NCBI RefSeq assembly: GCF_001653755.1
Contig: NZ_CP015125.1
Span: 2,985,501 to 3,049,500 of the forward strand
Direction: 5' to 3'
Origin: Dokdonia donghaensis DSW-1
Lineage (GTDB): Bacteria > Bacteroidota > Bacteroidia > Flavobacteriales > Flavobacteriaceae
DNA length: 64,000 nucleotides
The notes below the pieces were generated by a model. It made no database searches, was not told where the DNA came from, and saw nothing but the letters and a program-made list of their open reading frames with translations. A program made the position numbers and the translations under genes. Positions 34,995 through 44,640 of this stretch are shown one piece after another; positions within the stretch are counted from its first letter, which is position 1; every line of letters starts with the position of its first letter.

Positions 34995-36383
34995 TTAACC
35001 CAACTCCTTAAAATACCTCCTCGCTTCCTTCATCACTCTTGGTGCGAGGTACAAGGTTGCAATCATCGTTGGTATTGCCATTATGGCAAAAAAGCCGTCT
35101 ATCAAGTTAATCATCATACTAAGTGATGTGGTTGCTCCTATCAAGATACTCGCAATGTAAGCTATGTTATAATACTTCTTATTATGCGCTCCAAAAAGGA
35201 AACTCAAGCACTTCGTCCCGTAGTAACTATATGAGAAAAGCGATGAGATACTAAACACGGCGATGCACAATAGTAAAATGTATTTTCCTGCGGGTGATAA
35301 CGCTTTCGCGAAAGCGGAAGCCGTAAGCGTAACTCCATTTGCATCTGTCGTTTGCCACACGTCTGTCACCAAAATTGCAAGCGCCGTAAGTGTACACACC
35401 ACAATGGTATCTATTGCAGGGCCTAGCATTGCCACCAGTCCTTCACGTATGGGTTGTGCAGTTTTTGCAGCGCCGTGCGCCATAGGTGCCGTACCTACAC
35501 CAGCCTCGTTTGAAAAAGCACCACGCTTTATACCTAATAAAATCAATCCACCTACCACGCCACCCAGCAGTTTATCTCCCGTATAAAAATCGGCAGAGAA
35601 GGCATCTGTAAATATGAGACCCAGATATTTAGGAACTACATCTATGTTTACAAAGAGTATTGCCATTACCGCTACAAAGTAAATAAAGACCATCGCAGGC
35701 ACGAGTCTTGATGCCGTTTTAGAAATACGATCGAGTCCGCCTAGTATGACAACTGCCGTGATAGCAACAAGCACGAGCCCGATAATCAAGTTAGAGGTAA
35801 AACCCACCTCAACACCCTGAGGTACGAGTAATATATCATTTACCGCCTGTGTAAGTTGGTTTACATTAAAAACCGGCAATGCTCCCACGAGTCCCGCAAT
35901 ACTAAAAATTACGGCAAGCGGTTTCCAAGCTTTACCCATTCCTTCTGTGATAAAATACATAGGTCCTCCCTGTGTTTTGCCCTCACTATCTTTACCTCTA
36001 TACATTATGGCAAGTGAGCCTGTAAAAAACTTTGTTGCCATACCCACAATGGCACTCATCCACATCCAGAAAACAGCACCTGGACCTCCTATCGCAATTG
36101 CTACTGCCACACCAGCGATGTTACCCATACCTACGGTTGCACTAAGCGCTGTAGTGAGCGCCTGAAAGTGTGTAATCTCTCCTTCATCATTTTCTCCATC
36201 ATACTTGCCTCGCAAGACTGCAACAGCGTGACCTAGATATCTAAATGGCAAAAATCTCGAATAGATGAGCAAAAACAGACCGCCACCTATAAGTAAGCAT
36301 ACGAGCGGGATTCCCCACATAGCGCTAGAAAAATCTGCTATAAGTTCATTAGCCTGATCGTAAAATGATGGTTGTGCTTGCAT
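34995..36383 (-). CDS. sodium:alanine/glycine symporter (AGCS family)
   Basis: A 462-residue inner-membrane transporter with about 11 transmembrane segments. Family signatures: FQALTTALSATVGMGNIAGVAVAIAIGGPGAVFWMW (the G-T-G-N-I-A-G-V-A type motif), GGPMYFITEGMGKAWK, LGIKRGAFSNEAGVGTAPMAHGAAK and SSLFSYSYYGTKCLSFLFG. It likely imports alanine or glycine with sodium, fitting a marine organism. The start is ATG 36383 (MQAQPSFYDQAN); the frame extends to a TTG at 36413. An iterated palindrome encodes AFAKALSP in an extracytosolic loop. The gene is preceded by a divergent topoisomerase. Confidence 0.92.
   Translation of the reverse strand: MQAQPSFYDQANELIADFSSAMWGIPLVCLLIGGGLFLLIYSRFLPFRYLGHAVAVLRGKYDGENDEGEITHFQALTTALSATVGMGNIAGVAVAIAIGGPGAVFWMWMSAIVGMATKFFTGSLAIMYRGKDSEGKTQGGPMYFITEGMGKAWKPLAVIFSIAGLVGALPVFNVNQLTQAVNDILLVPQGVEVGFTSNLIIGLVLVAITAVVILGGLDRISKTASRLVPAMVFIYFVAVMAILFVNIDVVPKYLGLIFTDAFSADFYTGDKLLGGVVGGLILLGIKRGAFSNEAGVGTAPMAHGAAKTAQPIREGLVAMLGPAIDTIVVCTLTALAILVTDVWQTTDANGVTLTASAFAKALSPAGKYILLLCIAVFSISSLFSYSYYGTKCLSFLFGAHNKKYYNIAYIASILIGATTSLSMMINLIDGFFAIMAIPTMIATLYLAPRVMKEARRYFKELG
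35301..35316. repeat. iterated palindrome copy 10, in the AGCS symporter gene
   Basis: Perfect 16-mer, read as A-F-A-K-A on the minus strand. Confidence 0.9.
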
Positions 36384-36489
36384 ACAAGATCTATTTATAT
36401 GGTGAAGTAACAAAAATTAAGAGCAGTTTACCAAAACGTTCACATATATTTTTGAACAGGCGTTTGTTTTCGTCACTAAATTTACTCTT

Positions 36490-37569
36490 ATGACACTCAC
36501 CGCCAGCCAAATCGAGAACATCCTAAGGAATCCTGAGGAAACTGCAGCCGCAGCAAATCTCATTTACGTCTCAGATGCAGACCTCAACATAAGAAGGAAA
36601 AAGAAGAACAAAAACTTTCACTATTACTTTAATGATAAGCCTCTTAAAGACAAAAAGGAATTAGAGCGCATCAATAATCTTGTGATACCGCCTAAATGGG
36701 AGAAAGTGCGCATTGCGTATCCTCCTAACGGACATTTACAAGTGGTAGGTCGCGATGCAAAAAACAGAAAAGTATACCGATACCACGACCTGTGGTCAAA
36801 AATTAGAAACCAAACTAAGTTTTATAAACTAGCCAATTTTGGAAACGCACTGCCTAGCATACGCGAGCGCATAGATGAAGATCTTGATGCTCCAGATATG
36901 TCTAAGCGCAAAGTACTTGCACTTGTATTGAGACTTATGGAAGAGACTCACATACGCATAGGTAACGACTACTACGCAAAGCGCAATAAAACCTATGGCC
37001 TCTCTACCTTACGTACACGTCACGTGACGACTACCAAAGAAAAAATTCGCTTTGAGTTTGTGGGTAAAAAAGGCAAAAAGCACAACATCACGCTACGCAA
37101 TAAAAAACTCGCAAAGCTTGTAAACCGTTGTGAGGAAATACCTGGCTGGGAGTTATTTCAATTTTATGATGCAAATGGCAATAAGCACCGCATAGATAGC
37201 ACGATGGTAAACGATTACATACACGAGATAAGCGGAGACTTATTTTCGGCAAAAGATTTTAGAACTTGGGGAGCTACAAAAACTTTTTTTGAAACCGTGC
37301 ACGATCTAGGCTACACAGAAGACGAAAAAGAAAACAAAGCAAACATACTCACCGCTTTTGATGCCGCTGCAGAGGCTCTAGGCAACACACGCAATGTATG
37401 CCGCAAGTACTATGTGCATCCTCAAATAGTAGATGCCTACGAGTCTGGATCTATCGTCGCTGAGTTTAAAAAGGTAGATGCTCATCAAGGCGCAAGACCA
37501 TTTTTTACAGAAACTGAAGAGGTATTACTGCAAATGATTTCAAAGTTTGAATTAGATTTTAGTAAATGA
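36490..37569 (+). CDS. DNA topoisomerase IB (eukaryotic/poxvirus type)
   Basis: A 359-residue type IB topoisomerase that relaxes supercoils by a 3'-phosphotyrosine intermediate. N-terminal domain: NLIYVSDADLNIRRKKK, then NLVIPPKWEKVRIAYPPNGHLQVVGRDAKNRKVYRYH. The catalytic domain has ETHIRIGNDYYAKRNKTYGLSTLRTRHV (catalytic Arg), KGKKHNITL (Lys), KDFRTWGATKTF (Arg) and the nucleophile region NVCRKYYVHPQIVDAY. The length fits the bacterial family, which is scattered and probably was acquired by bacteria horizontally long ago. ATG 36490. A terminator follows the gene. Confidence 0.92.
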   Translation: MTLTASQIENILRNPEETAAAANLIYVSDADLNIRRKKKNKNFHYYFNDKPLKDKKELERINNLVIPPKWEKVRIAYPPNGHLQVVGRDAKNRKVYRYHDLWSKIRNQTKFYKLANFGNALPSIRERIDEDLDAPDMSKRKVLALVLRLMEETHIRIGNDYYAKRNKTYGLSTLRTRHVTTTKEKIRFEFVGKKGKKHNITLRNKKLAKLVNRCEEIPGWELFQFYDANGNKHRIDSTMVNDYIHEISGDLFSAKDFRTWGATKTFFETVHDLGYTEDEKENKANILTAFDAAAEALGNTRNVCRKYYVHPQIVDAYESGSIVAEFKKVDAHQGARPFFTETEEVLLQMISKFELDFSK

Positions 37570-37577
37570 TATAAGTA

Positions 37578-37593
37578 CGCTTTCGCGAAAGCA
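37578..37593. repeat. iterated palindrome copy 11 (intergenic)
   Basis: CGCTTTCGCGAAAGCA lies 8 bases after the topoisomerase stop codon and directly touches the terminator. Confidence 0.88.
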
Positions 37594-37624
37594 AAAAAGC
37601 TCTTCTAATAAGAAGAGCTTTTCA
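37593..37624. terminator. bidirectional terminator between topoisomerase IB and the beta-helix gene
   Basis: Twelve-bp stem AAAAGCTCTTCT/AGAAGAGCTTTT with loop AATA (37595-37606 with 37611-37622), flanked by A and T runs. It serves the convergent genes on both sides. Confidence 0.9.
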
Positions 37625-37643
37625 TAATCAAACAAACTAAAAC

Positions 37644-40600
37644 TTATCGTGCTAATATGAGTTTTCTACTCATAGATTTAGTATTTGTTGTTACTCTAAG
37701 TATATACAAACCATTTGCCAGTCCAGTTAGGGGCAATGGCTGCGTGATTTGCGTTGCCGTAAAATTCCTGACTAGCCTACCCGAGCCCACTTCAATAATT
37801 TCAATCTGAGGCTTTTCCCCAAACTGAGGTAATAACCTCACAAAAGATTCTCCATTTGATGGATTAGGATATACTGTAAGGGTCTCATTACTATCAAAAT
37901 CCTCTGTAGAAAGAATAGTCTGAGCTTCAAATGCTCCAATATCGCGGCGCCCTTCGAAAACATCTTGTCCTATCTGATCCGTGTCCATATTTTCAGGATT
38001 TCCAGCATTGTATGCTGGAGATCCTTCTAACAGCGCGTGAGTGAGGGTTATCCCCCCATTATTTGCTAGTACATCTAGTAGTGGATCAACACCAACTAAA
38101 TCATCTGTATCTGCGGTAAAATCTGCAGCATCATCTGTACCTATTAAATTATAGTTATCAGAAGTAATGATACCGCTCACATCTGTACCGCTAGTTGCCG
38201 CATTAAGTGCAAAGATACTTGAGGAAAGGTTTGCCATTCCATCTGAAAAGATACCACCTCCTATTCCAAAAGCTTCATTTGTTGCTACAGTTGAGGCTTG
38301 TACGTTTATTGTCCCCGAATTAAAGATACCGCCGCCATTATCTTCTGATATATTTCCAGAGATGGTAGATCGATCGATTGTCATGATAGCATTTACAATA
38401 TTTTCAATTCCGCCACCCGTAGTCAATGCTTCATTATTTATTATGGCCGATGTGCTTACATTTAAAGTTCCTCCGTTATTAAATAATCCTCCACCAAAAT
38501 CTGCATTATTTTCATTAACAGTAAACTCAGTAATAGTCATTACACCTGTACCATTCCATAAGGCACCTCCTTCATTTGATGCGCTATTATTATTTGCTGT
38601 TCCTCCAGAAATTGTTGTAGTAGAGGGACCTGTAATATGAAGACCACCTCCATTTCCTGGAGCTGGTGCATCTACACCGGCGTTATTCATATTCAAAAGC
38701 ACATCGGTAAGTACCAGTGTAGCAGGACTGTCGTCAGATAATGCGTTACGTACTTCGATACCACCACCAGCTCTATTTGTTAAGTTACCAGTAATTGTAG
38801 TCCCAGTTGCAGTATACGATCCTCCAGCAATTAATAAGCCACCACCAGAACCTGAGGCTCCAGCAACTGCTTCATTATTTGTTATTGAAGTATCTGCATC
38901 TGTAGTAATATCACCTCCTTCATTAAAAATACCTCCACCACCAGAAGCGCCACTGTCATCACCATCTGCATTATTACCATCGATAGTCATTCCTTCTATG
39001 GTCATTAAACCTGAACCATTCCATAAGGCGCCTCCTTCATTTGATGCACTATTATTATTTGCTGTTCCTCCAGAAATTGTTGTAGTAGAGGGACCTGTAA
39101 TATGAAGACCACCTCCATTTCCTGGAGCTGGTGCATCTGCACCGGCGTTATTCATATTCAAGAGCACATCGGTAAGTACCAGTGTAGCAGGACTATCGTC
39201 AGATAATGCGTTACGCACTTCGATACCACCACCAGCTCTATTTGTTAAGTTACCAGTAATTGTAGTCCCAGTTGCAGTATACGACCCTCCAGCAATTAAT
39301 AAGCCACCACCAGAACCTGAGGCTCCAGCAACTGCTTCATTATTTGTTATTGAAGTATCTGCATCTGTAGTAATATCGCCTCCTTCATTAAAAATACCTC
39401 CACCACCAGAAGCGCCACTGTCATCACCATCTGCATTATTACCATCGATGGTCATTCCTTCTATGGTCATTAAACCTGAACCATTCCATAAGGCGCCTCC
39501 TTCATTTGATGCGCTATTATTATTTGCTGTTCCTCCAGAAATTGTTGTAGTAGAGGGACCTGTAATATGAAGACCACCTCCATTTCCTGGAGCTGGTGCA
39601 TCTGCACCGGCGTTATTCATATTCAAGAGCACATCGGTAAGTACCAGTGTAGCAGGACTATCGTCAGATAATGCGTTACGCACTTCGATACCACCACCAG
39701 CTCTATTTGTTAAGTTACCAGTAATTGTAGTCCCAGTTGCGGTATATGAACCTCCAGCAATTAATAAACCACCACCAGAACCTGAGGCTCCTGCTACTGC
39801 TTCATTATTTGTTATTGAAGTATCTGCATCTGTAGTAATATCACCTCCTTCATTAAAAATACCTCCACCACCAGAAGCGCCACTGTCATCGCCATCTGCA
39901 TTGTTACCATCGATAGTCATTCCTTCTATGGTCATTAAACCTGAACCATTCCATAAGGCGCCTCCTTCATTTGATGCGCTATTATTATTTGCTGTTCCTC
40001 CAGAAATTGTTGTAGTAGAGGGACCTGTAATATGAAGACCACCTCCATTTCCTGGAGCTGGTGCATCTGCACCGGCGTTATTCATATTCAAGAGCACATC
40101 GGTAAGTACCAGTGTAGCAGGACTATCGTCAGATAATGCGTTACGCACTTCGATACCACCACCAGCTCTATTTGTTAAGTTACCAGTAATTGTAGTCCCA
40201 GTTGCGGTATATGAACCTCCAGCAATTAATAAACCACCACCAGAACCTGAGGCTCCTGCTACTGCTTCATTATTTGTTATTGAAGTATCTGCATCTGTAG
40301 TAATATCACCTCCTTCATTAAAAATACCTCCACCACCAGAAGCGCCACTGTCATCACCATCTGCATTGTTACCATCGATAGTCATTCCTTCTATGGTCAT
40401 TAAACCTGAACCATTCCATAAGGCGCCTCCTTCATTTGATGCGCTATTATTATTTGCTGTTCCTCCAGAAATTGTTGTAGTAGAGGGACCTGTAATATGA
40501 AGACCACCTCCATTTCCTGGAGCTGGTGCATCTGCACCGGCGTTATTCATATTCAAGAGCACATCGGTAAGTACCAGTGTAGCAGGACTATCGTCAGATA

Positions 40601-42149
40601 ATGCGTTACGCACTTCGATACCACCACCAGCTCTATTTGTTAAGTTACCAGTAATTGTAGTCCCAGTTGCGGTATATGAACCTCCAGCAATTAATAAGCC
40701 ACCACCAGAACCTGAGGCTCCTGCTACTGCTTCATTATTTGTTATTGAAGTATCTACATCTGTAGTAATATCACCTCCTTCATTAAAAATACCTCCACCA
40801 CCAGAAGCGCCACTGTCATCACCATCTGCATTGTTACCATCGATAGTCATTCCTTCTATGGTCATTAAACCTGAACCATTCCATAAGGCGCCTCCTTCAT
40901 TTGATGCGCTATTATTATTTGCTGTTCCTCCAGAAATTGTTGTAGTAGAGGGACCTGTAATATGAAGACCACCTCCATTTCCTGGAGCTGGTGCATCTGC
41001 ACCGGCGTTATTCATATTCAAAAGCACATCGGTAAGTACCAGTGTAGCAGGACTGTCGTCAGATAATGCGTTACGCACTTCGATACCACCACCAGCTCTA
41101 TTTGCAAAATTTGATACTATTTCTGTACCCGTTGCCGCAAAACTTCCTCCAGCAACAAGGACACCTCCACCTGAACCAGAAGTACCTCCAGTTGCGAAAT
41201 TTCCGACAATACGCGAAGCTGCATCAATAGTTATATCTCCTCCTTCATTAAAAATAGCTCCTCCACCAGAGGCTCCATTATCATCACCGTTTGCACTATT
41301 ATTTTCAAAATCTACATCTGAAATGGTCATAAGACCTGTTCCATTCCAGAAACCTCCTCCTTCATTTGCCGCGATGTTGTTATTCGCCGATCCTCCAGTT
41401 ATTGTGCTGTTTGCTTCTCCTGTAATATGAAAAGCGCCACCGTTTCCTGGACTCGGTCCCGCTGTATTGGTGTCAAAAACTAAATTATTAAATATAATAT
41501 CTCCATTAGAGTCTACCTCTACAGCACCCCCAGCACGTATCGCAGTATTTTCCGAAAACAGCGAACCTTCAATTGTAAGAAGTCCAGAAGTGGCTTGATA
41601 TACCGCTCCCCCACTTCCGCCAGCACCTGTTGCTGCATTTCCGATAAAGCTAGAGCTCATAATTGTTAAATCACTATCAGTACTTGCAATGGCGCCTCCA
41701 CCACCAGAACCTCCGGCAGTATTATTAGTAAAATCACAATCAGAAATTGTGATTAAACCAGCATTAGAAAGGGCTATTGCACCACCGTCTCCAGCCTCTA
41801 TAGCATTTCTAAATGTAATCATTGTAATAGTAGAAGAAGCTCCTCCGGTAATATTAAAAAGTCGAGCGTTATTACTTGCGCCATCTATTATAGTACCCGT
41901 TGTTCCGTTACCAGTTATAATTATATCTTCAGTTATCTCAATTTCTCCTGAAGTGAGTGTGATTACAAAATTTCCATTGAATGTAATTGTATTAACTCCA
42001 GTCAAGGTGTTTGCTTGAGCAACAGCATCTCGCAATGAGTTAGGCCCATCATCGTTTCCATTAGAAACTACTAATTGACCAAAACTGGTCATAGTTGTAA
42101 CGATTGTCAAAAAGAAAAATAAAATTTTTCGAATAGTAGTATTTCGCAT
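37644..42149 (-). CDS. T9SS-secreted beta-helix surface protein with 155-residue tandem repeats
   Basis: A 1501-residue exported protein with a signal peptide (MRNTTIRKILFFF...TSFGQ). A CSLREA-like N-terminal segment (SNGNDDGPNSLRDAVAQAN) leads into a right-handed beta-helix built of short turns such as GGG(G/A)I(F/E) and N/D-rich loops, like polymorphic outer-membrane or pectate-lyase-like repeats. About residues 350-1200 consist of 5.5 almost identical 155-residue units (RAGGGIEVRNALSDD through ITGNLTN). After a divergent beta-helix end comes the T9SS type A tail (VYPNPSNGESFVRLLP, GLANGLYILRV, SRKLILAR). Likely a surface adhesin or glycan-interacting protein; no enzyme motif is seen. The repeat number may vary between strains. 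Confidence 0.88.
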   Translation of the reverse strand: MRNTTIRKILFFFLTIVTTMTSFGQLVVSNGNDDGPNSLRDAVAQANTLTGVNTITFNGNFVITLTSGEIEITEDIIITGNGTTGTIIDGASNNARLFNITGGASSTITMITFRNAIEAGDGGAIALSNAGLITISDCDFTNNTAGGSGGGGAIASTDSDLTIMSSSFIGNAATGAGGSGGAVYQATSGLLTIEGSLFSENTAIRAGGAVEVDSNGDIIFNNLVFDTNTAGPSPGNGGAFHITGEANSTITGGSANNNIAANEGGGFWNGTGLMTISDVDFENNSANGDDNGASGGGAIFNEGGDITIDAASRIVGNFATGGTSGSGGGVLVAGGSFAATGTEIVSNFANRAGGGIEVRNALSDDSPATLVLTDVLLNMNNAGADAPAPGNGGGLHITGPSTTTISGGTANNNSASNEGGALWNGSGLMTIEGMTIDGNNADGDDSGASGGGGIFNEGGDITTDVDTSITNNEAVAGASGSGGGLLIAGGSYTATGTTITGNLTNRAGGGIEVRNALSDDSPATLVLTDVLLNMNNAGADAPAPGNGGGLHITGPSTTTISGGTANNNSASNEGGALWNGSGLMTIEGMTIDGNNADGDDSGASGGGGIFNEGGDITTDADTSITNNEAVAGASGSGGGLLIAGGSYTATGTTITGNLTNRAGGGIEVRNALSDDSPATLVLTDVLLNMNNAGADAPAPGNGGGLHITGPSTTTISGGTANNNSASNEGGALWNGSGLMTIEGMTIDGNNADGDDSGASGGGGIFNEGGDITTDADTSITNNEAVAGASGSGGGLLIAGGSYTATGTTITGNLTNRAGGGIEVRNALSDDSPATLVLTDVLLNMNNAGADAPAPGNGGGLHITGPSTTTISGGTANNNSASNEGGALWNGSGLMTIEGMTIDGNNADGDDSGASGGGGIFNEGGDITTDADTSITNNEAVAGASGSGGGLLIAGGSYTATGTTITGNLTNRAGGGIEVRNALSDDSPATLVLTDVLLNMNNAGADAPAPGNGGGLHITGPSTTTISGGTANNNSASNEGGALWNGSGLMTIEGMTIDGNNADGDDSGASGGGGIFNEGGDITTDADTSITNNEAVAGASGSGGGLLIAGGSYTATGTTITGNLTNRAGGGIEVRNALSDDSPATLVLTDVLLNMNNAGVDAPAPGNGGGLHITGPSTTTISGGTANNNSASNEGGALWNGTGVMTITEFTVNENNADFGGGLFNNGGTLNVSTSAIINNEALTTGGGIENIVNAIMTIDRSTISGNISEDNGGGIFNSGTINVQASTVATNEAFGIGGGIFSDGMANLSSSIFALNAATSGTDVSGIITSDNYNLIGTDDAADFTADTDDLVGVDPLLDVLANNGGITLTHALLEGSPAYNAGNPENMDTDQIGQDVFEGRRDIGAFEAQTILSTEDFDSNETLTVYPNPSNGESFVRLLPQFGEKPQIEIIEVGSGRLVRNFTATQITQPLPLTGLANGLYILRVTTNTKSMSRKLILAR
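38555..41100. repeat. 465-bp in-frame tandem repeats (about 5.5 copies)
   Basis: The marker CCACCACCAGCTCTA occurs at 38761, 39226, 39691, 40156, 40621 and 41086, exactly 465 bases apart each time (155 codons). Units are nearly identical; the few differences occur in blocks (for example GCGGTATATGAACC in three adjacent units and GCAGTATACGA in two), as expected from gene conversion or recent duplication. Boundaries are approximate. Confidence 0.93.
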
Positions 42150-42429
42150 AATGTTTGGTTTTTGTTGTTATAAAAAACCTACGCAATTACCAAAGCTGCG
42201 GTTTTATATTAACTTTACAGCTACACTATTTAAACGAAAAAATTAGGAAAATTTTAAGATATTAATTTCCAACTCTAATAAAGGTATTTAACTAGAATAC
42301 ACTGATATGACCGCTACTATAGTAGTTTTTAAAATCTTTTATATATAGTACTTTAATACGATATACTTTTATCAGTAATTAGGGAATTTAATATTATTTT
42401 AACAAAATAACACTTTAACACATAAAATT
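42150..42429. other. AT-rich non-coding stretch between purC and the beta-helix gene
   Basis: About 280 bases with no gene. It must hold the promoter of the beta-helix gene (minus strand) and the end of the purC transcript. The palindrome CTACTATAGTAG (42314-42325) is present, but its T run lies on the wrong side to terminate purC. Confidence 0.5.
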
Positions 42430-43380
42430 TCAAAGTGAATTTAGATACTGCAAAACGTTCTTCTCGATACGCTCTTGAATGTTTGAAGTATCCGCTTTCG
42501 CGAAAGCGTCACCTGTAATATTCTCATACAACTCAATATATCTTTCTGATACAGTCTCTATGTACTCGTCTGTCATCTCAGGCACCGTTTGTCCTTCTAG
42601 ACCTTGAAAATTATTTGAGATAAGCCACTGTCTCACAAACTCTTTAGATAGTTGTTTTTGAGCTTCGCCAGCTGCCTGACGCTCCTCATAACCTTCGGCA
42701 TAGAAGTAACGAGAAGAGTCTGGAGTATGTATCTCATCTATGAGAACAATCTCACCATCTGCTGTTTTTCCAAACTCATACTTGGTATCTACCAATATAA
42801 GTCCTCTAGATGCTGCAATCTCACTTCCTCTTTGAAAAAGCTTGCGTGTGTAATCTTTAAGCACCAAGTAATCCTCTTCTGAAACGATGTTCTTTTTTAT
42901 AATATCTTCTCTTGAGATATCCTCATCGTGGTCACCCATCTCTGCCTTAGTAGCTGGTGTGATGATAGGCTCTGGAAAGGCATCATTTTCTTTCATTCCT
43001 TCTGGCATCGCAACACCACAAAGTATTCTCCTACCCGCTTTATACTCTCTAGCCGCGTGCCCAGACATATAGCCACGTATTACCATCTCCACTTTAAAAG
43101 GCTCACATCGCTTCCCTATTGCCACATTAGGATCTGGAGTAGCCACGAGCCAGTTAGGCACGAGGTCTTCTGTATCCTTCATCATTTTAGTAGCAATCTG
43201 ATTTAAGATTTGTCCCTTAAAAGGAATTCCCTTAGGCATAACAACGTCAAAGGCGCTTAGCCTATCTGTTGCAACCATAAGTAATAAATCATCTTCGAGT
43301 GTGTAGACTTCTCTCACTTTACCCTTATAGATAGATTTCTGACCAGGGAAGTTAAAATTAGTGTCTGTAATAGTGTTCAC
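42430..43380 (-). CDS. purC: phosphoribosylaminoimidazole-succinocarboxamide synthase (SAICAR synthase)
   Basis: A 316-residue enzyme of purine synthesis that joins CAIR and aspartate with ATP to SAICAR. Family motifs: KSIYKGKVREVYTLEDDLLLMVATDRLSAFDVVMP (split here as YKGKVR and DRLSAFD), EMVIRGYMSGHA, and LVDTKYEFG with IDEIHTPDSSRYF. The longer form (about 300+ residues) is usual in Bacteroidota. The start codon is GTG 43380 (MNTITDTNFNFPGQ), in line with the family N-terminus. An iterated palindrome encodes DAFAKAD near the C-terminus. It ends 118 bases downstream of phoH, perhaps on the same transcript. Confidence 0.95.
   Translation of the reverse strand: MNTITDTNFNFPGQKSIYKGKVREVYTLEDDLLLMVATDRLSAFDVVMPKGIPFKGQILNQIATKMMKDTEDLVPNWLVATPDPNVAIGKRCEPFKVEMVIRGYMSGHAAREYKAGRRILCGVAMPEGMKENDAFPEPIITPATKAEMGDHDEDISREDIIKKNIVSEEDYLVLKDYTRKLFQRGSEIAASRGLILVDTKYEFGKTADGEIVLIDEIHTPDSSRYFYAEGYEERQAAGEAQKQLSKEFVRQWLISNNFQGLEGQTVPEMTDEYIETVSERYIELYENITGDAFAKADTSNIQERIEKNVLQYLNSL
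42493..42508. repeat. iterated palindrome copy 12, in purC
   Basis: Perfect 16-mer, read as A-F-A-K-A on the minus strand, in the C-terminal region of the protein. Confidence 0.9.
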
Positions 43381-43498
43381 TATAGGTTGGTTTGAACAGT
43401 TGTATTAATCCTTTTGAGGTATTAAAACAACACGATTAGTTATTCTTCAAAAGTAAAATTCTGAATGATATATTACGAATTAAAAGTATAGAAATATG

Positions 43499-44455
43499 TT
43501 AGTCGTTTCTATTTTCTATCTCGCGATAAGCCGCAATCATTTTCTTTACTAGAGGATGGCGCACCACATCTTTATCATCAAGATAAATCATCCCTACTCC
43601 CTTTACGGTTTTGAGGATAAGTAACGCTTCCTTAAGACCACTGGTGACACGTCTAGGTAAATCTATCTGCCCGGGATCTCCAGTAATCATAAACTTTGCA
43701 TTACGTCCCATACGAGTGAGGAACATCTTCATCTGGGCGTGTGTTGTGTTTTGAGCTTCATCAAGTATCACAAAAGCATTATCAAGTGTACGACCACGCA
43801 TAAAAGCCATAGGTGCAATTTGTATCACTCCTTTCTCAATAAATGTCTCTAGCTTTTCACTAGGTATCATATCCCTAAGGGCATCATAAAGTGGCTGCAT
43901 ATAAGGGTCGAGCTTCTCCTTCATATCACCAGGTAGAAAACCTAAATTTTCTCCAGCCTCTACAGCAGGTCTTGTGAGTATAATACGTTTTACTCGCTTC
44001 TCCTTAAGCGCTTTTACCGCTAGTGCAACGCCTACATATGTTTTACCAGTACCGGCAGGGCCTATAGCAAAGGTTAGGTCGTTCTTTTTTGAAAGCTCTA
44101 CAAGTTTACGCTGGTTTGCCGTTTGTGGTTTTATGAGTTTACCACTCACACCGTGTACTAGCACATCGCCACTCTCTACAGGCGTCTCATAATCTTCTTT
44201 ACTCACACTTGTAAGTACGCGCTCTATTGAGTTTTCATCTATCTTATTATACTTCCCAAAGTGATCCATAAGCATTGTCATACGCCTATCAAACTCTTCT
44301 AGAAGATCTTCATCTCCGTAAGCTTTGATTTTATTACCTCTAGCTACTATCTTGAGTTTAGGAAAATACTGCTTGAGGAGTTCTATATTAGCATTGCGCT
44401 GTCCAAAAAATTCGCGCGGATTGATTTCTGAGAGTTCTAAGATTAATTCGTTCAA
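43499..44455 (-). CDS. PhoH-family ATPase (PhoL/YbeZ-like)
   Basis: A 318-residue cytosolic P-loop protein. An N-terminal KH-like segment (residues about 10-85) precedes the PhoH ATPase domain with Walker A in FAIGPAGTGKTYVGVALAV, LTRPAVEAGENLGFLPGD, Walker B in AFVILDEAQNTT and the sensor-like MITGDPGQIDLP. The family is linked to RNA metabolism and ribosome maturation together with YbeY; no ybeY is adjacent. The start codon is TTG 44455 (MNELILELSEINPREFF), matching the usual N-terminus of the family. It is divergently oriented from the SAM hydrolase. Confidence 0.92.
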   Translation of the reverse strand: MNELILELSEINPREFFGQRNANIELLKQYFPKLKIVARGNKIKAYGDEDLLEEFDRRMTMLMDHFGKYNKIDENSIERVLTSVSKEDYETPVESGDVLVHGVSGKLIKPQTANQRKLVELSKKNDLTFAIGPAGTGKTYVGVALAVKALKEKRVKRIILTRPAVEAGENLGFLPGDMKEKLDPYMQPLYDALRDMIPSEKLETFIEKGVIQIAPMAFMRGRTLDNAFVILDEAQNTTHAQMKMFLTRMGRNAKFMITGDPGQIDLPRRVTSGLKEALLILKTVKGVGMIYLDDKDVVRHPLVKKMIAAYREIENRND

Positions 44456-44640
44456 AAGGCAGAAGGATTTAGTGAGTTACGTCCGTAAAATATTTTAGCT
44501 TTGTTTACTACTAAAATACGTCTTTTTTAATCAGCAAAACACGAGTTCAACACCCTGTTAACGATTAAATAATAAACAATGGTGGTTTATAACTATTTTA
44601 AACAAGTAACTCTTTAAGAAAACAAAGCACAGTACTTTAT

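Noticed and set aside
38167..38640. 157-residue plus-strand ORF inside the beta-helix gene
   Set aside because: Pro/Ser-rich antisense shadow of the repeated Gly-rich gene; no start context and it mirrors the repeat sequence.
38555..41100. CRISPR array or transposon array from the regular repeats
   Set aside because: The 465-bp units are in-frame coding repeats of one protein; no short repeats with unique spacers and no cas genes.
42314..42325. CTACTATAGTAG followed by T5 as purC terminator
   Set aside because: The T run lies on the plus-strand side while purC is on the minus strand, and the stem is short and AT-rich.
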